A DNA stretch of 64,000 nucleotides, taken from Allosediminivita pacifica (lineage in GTDB: Bacteria > Pseudomonadota > Alphaproteobacteria > Rhodobacterales > Rhodobacteraceae). Below the pieces are notes generated by a model. The model saw only the letters and a list, made by a program, of their open reading frames with translations, ran no database searches and was not told the DNA's origin. The stretch covers positions 124,001 to 188,000 of the forward strand of contig NZ_QBKN01000002.1 in the NCBI RefSeq assembly GCF_003054175.1. Direction: 5' to 3'. Below, one piece after another: positions 38,642 through 47,129 of the stretch (positions within the stretch are counted from its first letter, which is position 1; each line of letters begins with the position of its first letter). A program made the position numbers and the translations under genes.

Positions 38642-38882
38642 GGCCCGACCCGGCTGCCCCCCCCCCGCGCGAATGGTGCCGGGCAAGCTGGGCGCGACGC
38701 TCCCGGCGCAGCATCAAGGCCGAAGGCCGCCTCGGATCGTGATGCCGGAAGCCTGCCCCCGGTCATGAAGGCCCACGCGGTCGATCTGGGCGACCCTCAT
38801 CACCCGCCCTTCACCGACCTCCCCTATGGACGCAGCCGTCCCGGCACGCTTCTATGGGGGCGGAGGAGATACGGAGGAGCGC

Positions 38883-39107
38883 ATGTCGAAACTGATCGCG
38901 ATACTCAACGTGGTGGCCTGGTCCGGCTTCTGGGCCTTCGGCTACCTTGCCCTGACCAGCGACCCGACCGCCTCGGGGCGCATGGTCACCGCCGTTGTCC
39001 TCGCCGCCCTTGGCGCGGCGGCCGGGCTCTGGGCCTGGTTCTGGATCGTCCGCCACAGCGAGGAAACGGGCTACGCCCCGGCCCCACCCCGCGCCCGCCC
39101 CGAGTAG
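38883..39107 (+). CDS. Small two-helix membrane protein
   Basis: A 74-residue protein with two hydrophobic segments (about residues 3-24 and 35-56) and a Pro-rich C-terminal tail. A strong GGAGGAG precedes ATG 38883, which favours a real gene. No family recognised. The 241-base gap to its left contains a run of ten C (38657-38666) and no other feature I can name. Confidence 0.65.
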   Translation: MSKLIAILNVVAWSGFWAFGYLALTSDPTASGRMVTAVVLAALGAAAGLWAWFWIVRHSEETGYAPAPPRARPE

Positions 39108-39171
39108 ACCGGCGATCTGAACCGATCGCGGCCTCGCCCGTTTGTCCGACGGACGACGGACGGAGGACGCC

Positions 39172-39783
39172 ATGGCGCAGACCGACACCATCGAAACGCT
39201 CATCGACGATCGCGGCACGCTCTTCAGCGAAGAGATCGGCGCCAACATCGCCCGCGACGTGCCGCAGCAGTGGTTCCACTGGCTGCTCGGTGCGCAGCTC
39301 ATGTCGGCCCGCATCGCCGCCCCGCAGGCGGTGCAGGCCGCCGCCGCGCTCAAGGACGAGGGGCTCCACAAGATCGATACCATCCTCGACAGCACCCGCG
39401 ACGCCCGCATCAAGGTGCTGAACGCCAATGGGTATGCCCGCTTCGACAACCGCGGCGCCGACCAGATGCACGATCTCGCCCGGCAGGTCCGCGACTGGTA
39501 CGGCGACGACCTGCGGCGCCTGCGCGACGAAGGCGGCGACCGCGACGGCATCCTCAAGCGGCTTAAGGACTTCAAGGGCATCGGCCCTGGCGGCGCCGCC
39601 ATCTTTGCACGCGAGGCGCAGCTGGCATGGGACGCGCTCTATCCCATGCTCGACAAAGCCGCCTCGGGCCAGGCGGAAAAGCTCGACCTACCCACCGACC
39701 CCGACGCCCTCGCAGACAGCGCCGGCTCCCGCGAGCGCTTCACCCGCCTCGCCACCGCGCTGACGCGGGCGGCCCTGGACTGA
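39172..39783 (+). CDS. Endonuclease III-like helix-hairpin-helix protein
   Basis: A 203-residue, mostly helical protein with a helix-hairpin-helix segment (LKDFKGIGPGGAAIFAREAQ) as in base-excision glycosylases, but without the Cys cluster of endonuclease III and without an obvious catalytic Lys/Asp pair. It may bind DNA. GGAGGAC lies 5 bases before ATG 39172. The 3' end overlaps the edge of a MarR remnant on the opposite strand. Confidence 0.72.
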   Translation: MAQTDTIETLIDDRGTLFSEEIGANIARDVPQQWFHWLLGAQLMSARIAAPQAVQAAAALKDEGLHKIDTILDSTRDARIKVLNANGYARFDNRGADQMHDLARQVRDWYGDDLRRLRDEGGDRDGILKRLKDFKGIGPGGAAIFAREAQLAWDALYPMLDKAASGQAEKLDLPTDPDALADSAGSRERFTRLATALTRAALD

Positions 39784-40559
39784 GGGCGCGGCACCTCCGC
39801 CGCCTGTACCTCTGCCATGGCCCGTTCTGCGAGCGCATGTCCCTCGGGGGAGAGCATGACGGGGCGCGAACGGCGGTCGGCGTCTCTCGGCGGTCTCGCG
39901 ACGAGCCCGTGTTGCTGCAAACCTTTCGGGAGCCTGGTCAGTCTGCCGGGCGAGATCGCATGGCTCGATACGACAGCGAGTGCGATCCACGCCAACGCCC
40001 CCTGGGCGATGCTCTGCCTTCCCGCATCACATGTCGGCGCGGCCCTTAAGCACCACTTCGTGGACCGCGACGCCACGCTCACGCGTATGATTGGGACCCG
40101 AACCGCATCCACTCGAAAGTAAGAGACCTCCGTTCCAGCCACCTCGGGAGAGCCGCCATGACTCACACGCGCCGCCACGCCTATGCGACCGTCGCCGAGG
40201 GTGACGGTCCTATCTCGCGCGGCTAGTGGTAGGCGTCGATCCGGCCGCCACCTCGCAGGCCGGAGCGCAGGGGCCCGGCAGCGGTCGTCCACCCGGACCG
40301 CCCACGGCCGACAGTCCCGATGAGCGAGCACAGGGTGGCGCGGATGACCGTATGCGCATGCTGCTCCCGGGCAACGAAGGATAGGCAAGCGTCTCGTGCT
40401 ACTGCCGCCGAGAGCAGGGGTCGACAGCTGTTCTGCCTCCCCTGATCGCAGCGCGATCCGCCGAAGACGGCATTCGTTCATCTCGCAGCATCGGTGATAG
40501 TGGGCTCGCAGCCGTCCTTCGCCGCCGGAAGCATCAACAACGGTTCCTGATCTGCCAAC
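39784..40559. other. Degenerate region upstream of the RND efflux genes
   Basis: These 776 bases hold no intact gene. The left 165 bases carry a MarR C-terminal remnant on the minus strand. The rest is where the adaptor gene's N-terminal ~90 codons should be, but all frames are broken; an in-frame TGA lies 9 bases before the surviving GTG. A 22-codon ORF at 40158 has no support. Confidence 0.55.
39787..39951 (-). pseudogene. MarR family regulator, winged-helix remnant
   Basis: The minus strand encodes GRLTRLPKGLQQHGLVARPP, then RDADRRSRPVMLSPEGHALA, which is the recognition helix and wing of a MarR protein. Upstream the frame is poorly conserved and downstream it runs into the opposite-strand HhH gene without the usual C-terminal helix. 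It was probably the divergent repressor of the efflux operon and is now decayed. Confidence 0.5.
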
Positions 40560-41471
40560 GTGGCGGCCGCAGAGGCCGAGGTCGAGCTTGCGAAGGCCTC
40601 GGTGTCGGCGGCCGAAGAGACCGTATCGCGCTACGAGGGTCTTGCCGGCACGGGCGTCACCCAGGAGGACCTGGCCTCGGCCAGGGTCTCGCTTCTTCAG
40701 AGCCGGGCCGATTTGAGCTCGGCCGAGGCCTCGCTTGAGCTTGCAGAACTCGACCTCGACCGGACGGAGATCAAAAGCCCGATCTCGGGGTTTCCCGACA
40801 TCTCCACGGTGTCTGTCGGCGCGCTCGTGACCGAGAACCAGACCGACGCCCTGACAACCGTCACGCGGATCGACCCGATTTTCGTCGACGTCGAAGAATC
40901 GAGCCGTCGGATCGGCGAGGTCCGGAACCAGATCGAGGCGGGCTCGCTCTCGCCAGGAGAGCAGCTGGATATCGGGCTCGAACTCGAGACGGGCGAGGTC
41001 TACGACGGCAAGGGCGAGTTGGTCTCGCCGGGGTCCAGCGTCTCGACGACCACCGGCACGACCGAGCTTCGGCTTCGTTTCGACAATCCAGACCACCGGA
41101 TCATGCCGGGCCAGTTCCTGCGCGTCGAGATCGTGCTCGGCACGACGGACGCGGTGCTCGTCCCGCAAGGCGCGACGTCGCGGGCGGCCTCGGGCGCGCT
41201 GACGGCATTCGTCGCCGCGGACGGGACCGCGGAAGAGCGTACCCTGACCGAACAGGGCAGCTACCGGAACGCCTGGATTGTGACCGAGGGCATCGCTGCG
41301 GGCGAAATGCTGATCGTCGACGGGCTGAGCAATCTGCGCGACGGCGCGGAGATTGCGACGGTTCCTGTGACCATCTCGGACGAGGGCGTCGTCACGGCGG
41401 CCGACGGCACCGCCGAGGCCTTCGGGTCCAGCGGTTCCACCGAGGGCGCACCCGCGTCGGATTCCCGGTAG
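40560..41471 (+). pseudogene. RND efflux periplasmic adaptor (HlyD/MFP), N-terminally truncated
   Basis: 303 residues remain of a family usually 370-420 long. The helical hairpin (AEVELAKASVSAAEETVSRY), second lipoyl half (LDRTEIKSPISG), beta-barrel (PGEQLDIGLELETGE) and membrane-proximal domain (LVPQGATSRAASGALTAFVA) are present. The signal peptide, first barrel strand and first lipoyl half are missing, and a stop codon blocks extension upstream of GTG 40560. Without export signal it should not reach the periplasm. It precedes the RND pump gene by 15 bases. Confidence 0.75.
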
Positions 41472-41486
41472 CCAAGGATCGACATC

Positions 41487-44400
41487 TTGGGGCTTTTCTT
41501 CATTCAACGACCGGTCTTTGCCTGGGTCCTCGCGATCGTCACGATGCTGGCGGGCGTCTGGTCGTACCTTTCGCTTCCGGTCTCGCAGTACCCTGACATC
41601 GCGCCCACCACGGTCCGGATCTCCGCGACCTACTCGGGCGCCACCGCCTCGGCCGTCGAGAACTCCGTCACCCGCGTGATCGAGGATGCGCTGACGGGGC
41701 TCGACGGCATGATCTACATGACCTCGCAATCCTCCGAGGGATCGTCCTCGATCTCGCTCACCTTCGACGAGAGCGTCGATCCGGTGGATGCGCAGAACGA
41801 GGTGCAGACGAAGGTCAGCCAGGTCGAGGGCCAGTTGCCGACGTCCGTCCAGAGCCGGGGCGTCTCCGTCTCGCGGTCGACCTCGTCGATCCTGATGATC
41901 GGCGCCCTCGTCGCGCCGGACGGAGGCTACACGACGCTCGAACTCGGCGACATCCTGAGCGAGACCGTCGAGGGCCCGATCGAGCGGGCCGACGGCGTCG
42001 GCGGCATCAACTCCTTCAACTCGGGCTACGCGATGCGGATCTGGCTCGATCCGATCGCGCTCGCCCGGTACCAGATGACGGCGACGGACGTGGTCACCGC
42101 GGTCGAGAACCAGAACACGACCGTCTCGGTGGGATCGCTTGGCGATCTGCCGACCGTCGCGGGCCAGCAGTTCACCGCGACGATTACCGCCCAAAGCCAG
42201 CTCAGCGAGCTCAAGGAGTTCGAGGAGATCCTGCTCCGGTCGAGCGAAGACGGCGGGATCGTGCGTCTTGCCGACGTCGCCACGATCGAGATCGGCCAGG
42301 AAGACTACGGCGGCGGCTCTCGGTTCGACGGTGCGCCGGCCGCGGGCTTCGGCATCAACCTTAAAACCGGCGCCAACGCTGTCGACACCTCGACCGCTGC
42401 CGAGGCAACGCTGGACCAGCTCTCCGCGTCGCTTCCCGCCGGCGTCGAGTTCCGCGTCGCCTACGACACGTCGCCCTTCGTCGAGCTCTCGATCGAGCAG
42501 GTCTACCACACGATCTTCGAGGCGATCGTGCTGGTCTTCCTCGTGCTAGTCGTCTTCCTGCAGTCATGGCGGGCGACGGTGATCCCGCTGATCGCGGTCC
42601 CGGTCGTGCTGCTCGGGACGTTCGCGGTGCTCTATGCTACGGGCTTCTCGATCAACACGCTGACGATGTTCGCAATGGTCCTCTCGATCGGCCTGCTCGT
42701 TGACGACGCCATCGTCGTCGTGGAGAACGTCGAGCGGTTGATGGAGACCGAGGGCATGTCGGCGCTCGACGCCACCCGCGCGAGCATGACTCAGATCGCC
42801 TCGGCACTTCTCGGCATCAACGTCGTCCTCGCCGCTGTCTTCCTGCCGATGGCGTTCTTCGGCGGGTCGACCGGCGTGATCTACCGCCAGTTCTCGCTGA
42901 CCATGGTCACGGCGATGACCCTGTCGCTTCTCGTGGCACTGATCCTCTCGCCGCCGATGTCGGCGCGCCTTCTGAAACCGAAGACCGGCCAAAGCCGCTT
43001 TCCGCCGGCGCGCTGGTTCAATGCCGGCATGGAACGCGTGACCGCGGGCTACGGTCGCGTGGTGCGGCTTTCGTCGCGGGCGCCGATTCTTCTCGCGCGC
43101 GTCCTCGCCGTAGTGCTCGGCGGGTCCTGGGCGCTTTACCAGCGGATCGACGGCTCGTTCATTCCGACCGAGGATCAGGGCGTGCTGATGACGATGGTCT
43201 CGCTTCCCGAGGGCGCGACCGCGCAGCAGACCCTCGCCACGGTCGAGAAGGTCGAGGCCTATCTGCTCGAGGACGAAATGGGCGCGGTCGAGGCGACTTT
43301 AGCCGCGCTCGGCCTCGGCTTCAGCGGCAACGGCCAGAACAGCGCGATGATCTTCGTCAAGCTCCGCGACTTCGAGGAACGCTCGGGCGATGCGTCGCTG
43401 TCGGCGGCCAACGTCGCGGCCCGGGCCAACCAGGCCTTCATGGCAAGCCGGGCCGGCAGCATCCGAGTGATGCAGCCGCCGGCGATCATGGGGCTCGGGA
43501 ACTCTGGCGGCTTCTCGATGTACCTGATCGACCAGGCGGGCAACGGCACCGACGCGCTCCGGGCAGCAGCGGTGGAACTGGAGCGGATCGCCGGAGAGGA
43601 CGATCGGCTCACGAACGTGAGCGCCCGCAACACCGAGGATTCGAGCGCGCTTCGCATCGACATCGACCGCGAGAAGGCCGAAAGCTTCGGCGTCTCTCTG
43701 TCCAGCGTAAACGCGATGCTCACGACGATCTTCTCGGGCAGCGAGGTCAACGACTTCATCCTCGGCTCGTCGCTGCGCCCGGTGATCGTGCAGGCCGCCG
43801 CGGAGTACCGGATGCAGCCCGAGGGCATCCTGCGCTGGTACGCCGTGAACTCCGACGGCGAGATCGTGCCCTTCTCGGCCTTCGTGACGACGTCATGGGA
43901 AGCGGTCGCGCCCTCGCTGCAGCGTTACGGCGGCACCTCGGCACTCGAAATCTCGGGATCGGCGGCGAACGGCGTGAGCTCGGGCACCGCCATGGACGCG
44001 ATGGAGGAGCTCGCGTCGAGCCTCGATGGCGGATACGGCGTCGCCTGGACGGGGATCAGCTATCAGGAGCGGCAGTCGGGCAACCAGGCGCCCGTCCTCT
44101 ATGCGATCTCGGCGCTCGTCGTCTTCCTCGCCCTCGCCGCCCTCTACGAGAGCTGGTCGATTCCGTTCTCGGTCATGCTCGCGGTGCCGGTGGGCATCCT
44201 CGGCGCGCTGGCAGCGGCCTGGCTATTCGGGCAGTCGAACGACGTCTATTTCAAGGTGGGTATGCTCACGACCATCGGCCTCGCCGCGCGGAATGCCATC
44301 CTGATCGTCGAGTTCGCGGAAGACCTCAGGCGAGAGGGGCGAAGCATCGCCGACGCCGCCGTCGAGGCGGCCCGGCTCAGGCTGCGCCCAATCCTGATGA

Positions 44401-44600
44401 CCGCGCTCACCTTCATTCTCGGCGTTCTCCCCCTCGCCACCGCCAGCGGCGCCGGTGCGGCGGCGCAGCGGGCCATCGGCACGGGGGTCATCGGCGGCAT
44501 GATCGCCTCGACCTTCATCGGGATCTTCATGGTTCCGGGCCTCTATCTTCTCATCATGCGCCTCGTGCCGACGACCGACAGGACGAAAGCAGTTCAATGA
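41487..44600 (+). CDS. RND multidrug efflux permease (HAE1 family)
   Basis: A 1037-residue inner-membrane proton/drug antiporter like AcrB/MexB. The N-terminus is FFIQRPVFAWVLAIVTMLAG; the TM4 proton-relay Asp pair is in SIGLLVDDAIVVVENVERLM; the second half repeats the fold (VGMLTTIGLAARNAILIVEF). Twelve hydrophobic segments in two sets of six fit the family, and the length is normal. TTG 41487 has AAGGA 9 bases upstream. It overlaps the next gene by 4 bases. The permease itself looks intact though its partners do not. Confidence 0.94.
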   Translation: MGLFFIQRPVFAWVLAIVTMLAGVWSYLSLPVSQYPDIAPTTVRISATYSGATASAVENSVTRVIEDALTGLDGMIYMTSQSSEGSSSISLTFDESVDPVDAQNEVQTKVSQVEGQLPTSVQSRGVSVSRSTSSILMIGALVAPDGGYTTLELGDILSETVEGPIERADGVGGINSFNSGYAMRIWLDPIALARYQMTATDVVTAVENQNTTVSVGSLGDLPTVAGQQFTATITAQSQLSELKEFEEILLRSSEDGGIVRLADVATIEIGQEDYGGGSRFDGAPAAGFGINLKTGANAVDTSTAAEATLDQLSASLPAGVEFRVAYDTSPFVELSIEQVYHTIFEAIVLVFLVLVVFLQSWRATVIPLIAVPVVLLGTFAVLYATGFSINTLTMFAMVLSIGLLVDDAIVVVENVERLMETEGMSALDATRASMTQIASALLGINVVLAAVFLPMAFFGGSTGVIYRQFSLTMVTAMTLSLLVALILSPPMSARLLKPKTGQSRFPPARWFNAGMERVTAGYGRVVRLSSRAPILLARVLAVVLGGSWALYQRIDGSFIPTEDQGVLMTMVSLPEGATAQQTLATVEKVEAYLLEDEMGAVEATLAALGLGFSGNGQNSAMIFVKLRDFEERSGDASLSAANVAARANQAFMASRAGSIRVMQPPAIMGLGNSGGFSMYLIDQAGNGTDALRAAAVELERIAGEDDRLTNVSARNTEDSSALRIDIDREKAESFGVSLSSVNAMLTTIFSGSEVNDFILGSSLRPVIVQAAAEYRMQPEGILRWYAVNSDGEIVPFSAFVTTSWEAVAPSLQRYGGTSALEISGSAANGVSSGTAMDAMEELASSLDGGYGVAWTGISYQERQSGNQAPVLYAISALVVFLALAALYESWSIPFSVMLAVPVGILGALAAAWLFGQSNDVYFKVGMLTTIGLAARNAILIVEFAEDLRREGRSIADAAVEAARLRLRPILMTALTFILGVLPLATASGAGAAAQRAIGTGVIGGMIASTFIGIFMVPGLYLLIMRLVPTTDRTKAVQ

Positions 44601-45907
44601 CAGCCCTTCGACTAGCCGCCCTCTCGCTGACGGCGAGCCTCGCCGCCTGCACCGTCGGCCCCGACTACGAGGCGCCGAGCGCCGATCTCGCCTCGAGCTT
44701 CGCCGAGGGGTCGGCAAGTCCGATCGGCGACGCCGCGGCGCAGTACTGGTGGCGCGCCTACGGGGACCGGACGCTCGAGGATCTGGTCCGCACGGGCCTT
44801 GCGCAGAACCTCGACATCCGGACGGCGATCGCGCGGGTCGCCGAGGCGCAGGCGGCCGCACGCGCGACCGGCGTCTCCGCGCTCCTCGAAGGTTCGGCAA
44901 CGGCCAGCGCCGTCCGATCAGGCGGCGGGGAGACAGGGATAAGCACCACGCGGTCGGCCTCGTTCAGCCCGTCCCTCCTGATCGACCTCTTTGGATCCGA
45001 GCGCCGCTCGCGCGAACAGGCGCTGGCGAACCTTCAGTCGGCGGACCTCGGTGTCGGCGAGGCGCGGCTCGCTTTCCTCTCGTCCCTCGTCACCAATTAC
45101 ATCGATTTGCGCTACTATCAGGAGGCGCTCGCCGTCACCCGCGAAACGATCGACAGCCGCTCCGAAACCCTGACCCTTGTCCAGCGCCAATTCGACGCTG
45201 GCACGGCGACCGAGCTCGATGCCGCGCAGGCCGAGGCATCGCTCGATGCATCGCGGGCGACGCTGCCGTCTCTCGAAAGCGGGTTCTATGCGGCGACCTA
45301 CGCGATCGCGACACTGCTCGCCGTGCCGTCCCAGACGATCGAGGCCACGCTGGCACGCGGCGCGGCGCAGCCCCGCCCCGGATCCAGCGCCAACGTCGGG
45401 GTGCCCGCCGATCTTCTTCGAAACCGACCCGACATCCGCGCGGCCGAGCGCGATCTGGCCGCCGCTGTCGCCGCAGTCGGGGTGAGCGAGGCGGCGCTCT
45501 ACCCTTCGCTCAATCTCGGCGGGACGGTCACTTCATCCGACGGGACAAGCTGGTCGTTCGGCCCCACCCTGTCGCTTCCCGTCGTGTTGCAGGGCACGCT
45601 GAGCGCAAGCCGGGATCAGGCCATTGCCCGGGCTGATCAGGCGCGGCTGACGTGGCGCGCAACGGTGCTTGCCGCCGTCGAGGACGTTCAGGCGGCTCAG
45701 ACGGACTTCATTAGAAACCGCCGTGCGGTGGAGGCGTATCGCCAGAGCGTCGCGTCCTACCAGCGGGTGACCGACCTCTCCCGGCAGACCTACGACGCCG
45801 GCACCACGACGCTTCTGGACCTGCTCGATGCCGCGTCAAGCTGGGCGACGCTTCAGGTGGCCGGCGGCCTTGGATGGACGCTGTCGAGGCCGGCCGAAAC
45901 AGATTGA
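44597..45907 (+). CDS. NodT-family outer-membrane efflux lipoprotein with altered C-terminus
   Basis: A 436-residue TolC-like outer-membrane factor with lipobox LAAC (Cys18) and TVGPDYEAP after it. The repeated helical/strand pattern is seen (YIDLRYYQEALAVTRETIDS, RRQ-type RQFDAGTATELD, and LLRNRPDIRAAERDLAAA). Near the end, TTLLDLLDAASSWATLQ is followed almost at once by GGLGWTL, so about 20-25 residues of the usual last helix seem to be deleted. It may be impaired. Confidence 0.85.
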   Translation: MTALRLAALSLTASLAACTVGPDYEAPSADLASSFAEGSASPIGDAAAQYWWRAYGDRTLEDLVRTGLAQNLDIRTAIARVAEAQAAARATGVSALLEGSATASAVRSGGGETGISTTRSASFSPSLLIDLFGSERRSREQALANLQSADLGVGEARLAFLSSLVTNYIDLRYYQEALAVTRETIDSRSETLTLVQRQFDAGTATELDAAQAEASLDASRATLPSLESGFYAATYAIATLLAVPSQTIEATLARGAAQPRPGSSANVGVPADLLRNRPDIRAAERDLAAAVAAVGVSEAALYPSLNLGGTVTSSDGTSWSFGPTLSLPVVLQGTLSASRDQAIARADQARLTWRATVLAAVEDVQAAQTDFIRNRRAVEAYRQSVASYQRVTDLSRQTYDAGTTTLLDLLDAASSWATLQVAGGLGWTLSRPAETD

Positions 45908-46592
45908 AGATGTAGGAGGTAATATGCACTGTTGCATGCACTCGAAGCGGTTGCGTTCTTGAGCGGCTGATCGCGGGTGTCCAAATACTCCGCACGGCAC
46001 CGTCTCCTAGTTCGCAGGAGGCCTTCGGGTTCCGGTCTGGCGCAATGACGGATCTAATTTGGCCGGCGCCGGTCCGGAACAGGTTGGCGTCAACGGCGAA
46101 GCGCTTGCCGAAGGCCAAATGCACTTTCAGGCGCCGCTTGCGCTTCCAATGCCGCGCGGCGCAGAGTGCTCCGAAGAGAAGAAGGCCGTGGTCGAAGGCG
46201 GGCCGTGCCCGATCAAGGCGACCAATTCCGCGGTCTTCGGCAACATGCTCTCGCGAACCTTGCGGATATTGGTCTCATCGGGTCGGACCGAACGACGGAA
46301 CCTGCCAGAATGTCTTGATCGCGGCGCTTCACCCTTCAAGCGGGGCCCCGGCAATCAACAGTTGAACAGCGCCCCCCTCCGCCAAAGCCCGGATCCGCTC
46401 ACTCCCACAAATCGCGCCGAACTTCACCTCGAGGTAGTCGAGCAGCGGCGCCTTGATCGGAGCAGTGCCGAGATCATGGGCGACCATCTTCCGCGGCGGG
46501 CGAAGCGAGCCGTGGCGCTGGAGCGGGGTCATTTCCAGCGCTCGGTGCTACTTGGGAGGTACGAATGACCTGTAGACTAGGGCGTAACTGAT

Positions 46593-46614
46593 CGAATGGC
46601 CAATAGGCCATTCG
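46593..46614. repeat. Perfect 9-base inverted repeat in gene debris
   Basis: CGAATGGCC and GGCCATTCG are separated by AATA. It stands alone, without a T-run or flanking intact gene, and could be an old mobile-element end or an operator. Confidence 0.45.
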
Positions 46615-46938
46615 CTAAGAGAGAAGCAATGTCATGGAAAGGCTCCTTCCAGACCTTTGCCGCACGCTGCCTGAACGGCAGCTTTGGGGATACGCAAGCG
46701 CCATGGAGCATGACCCGGCACCGCTGCTCTACTGCCGCGGCGTCTGTCGGCAAGAGGTCGACGCTGTTGGCCGTATCCCTCCGCCGGCGCCAGGCTCTCG
46801 AAACCCCTGGTCTCGAATTCAGGAAGGCCGCTGCGGTCGGCTGGTTGCGCCCGCGCGACCAGCTTGCCTTCCGCATCGCGGCAAACCGGGCGAGCGGGAT
46901 GGATCGCCCGGCAGCACCGCCTCGGCCCGCCCTGCCGC

Positions 46939-47019
46939 GGGACATTCTTAACAAAGTCCTAATTCACCTCTGTAACCCATTGAAATTCCTAGGACGCCAA
47001 AGTGTCCCGGCCCGGGACA
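46939..47019 (-). repeat. ~81-bp palindrome-containing element, copy B
   Basis: Same orientation and length as copy A. The 17-base palindrome TGTCCCGGGCCGGGACA is at 47003-47019, identical to that of A; the outer end is GGGACA at 46939-46944. It lies 110 bases before the caspase-like gene with the palindrome facing the gene. With copy C it forms an inverted pair whose outer ends share GCGGGACA / TGTCCCGC. Confidence 0.65.
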
Positions 47020-47129
47020 CCCTGAACGGGCACCCCTAACGGGTGCCGAAATCTGCCGGCCCCTGCTCGAGAATCTTGCCTCCCCTCCCTGCTCCGCTAC
47101 GCTGGAGCGCAACGAGAGAGGAGAGCCAC

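Larger units (their letters stand above)
45908..47129. other. Gene debris between the efflux operon and the caspase-like gene
   Basis: This 1.2-kb stretch holds only fragments. A near-ideal AGGAGGTAAT before ATG 45924 opens just 12 codons. The minus strand at about 46047-46190 reads HLAFGKRFAVDANLF after RPAFDHGLLLFGAL, which may be a transposase remnant, but I could not confirm the family. A hairpin lies at 46593-46614 and element B at 46939-47019. No frame is both long and convincing. Confidence 0.5.

Noticed and set aside
38657-38666. Run of ten C between the DUF1244 and small membrane protein genes
   Set aside because: Could suggest phase variation, but it is not inside or just before a gene likely to vary, and may be a sequencing artefact.
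40158-40226. A 22-codon ORF with GGGAGAG upstream in the degenerate region
   Set aside because: Short, no homology, located in eroded DNA; a purine-rich ribosome-like site is common by chance.
39639-42509. A 956-codon minus-strand ORF opposite the efflux genes
   Set aside because: It is the antisense shadow of the adaptor and permease genes; only the short MarR-like part at 39787-39951 carries recognisable homology.
46047-46190. Minus-strand fragment with FAVDANLF that recalls IS1182-type transposases (FAVDASL)
   Set aside because: The match is a single short motif, the following residues do not continue the family, and no inverted repeats or second transposase block were found; kept only as a note in the debris region.
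46127-46532. Two short minus-strand ORFs in the debris (46127-46354 and 46329-46532)
   Set aside because: No family recognised, frames interrupt one another, and no ribosome sites; probably decayed coding DNA or chance.
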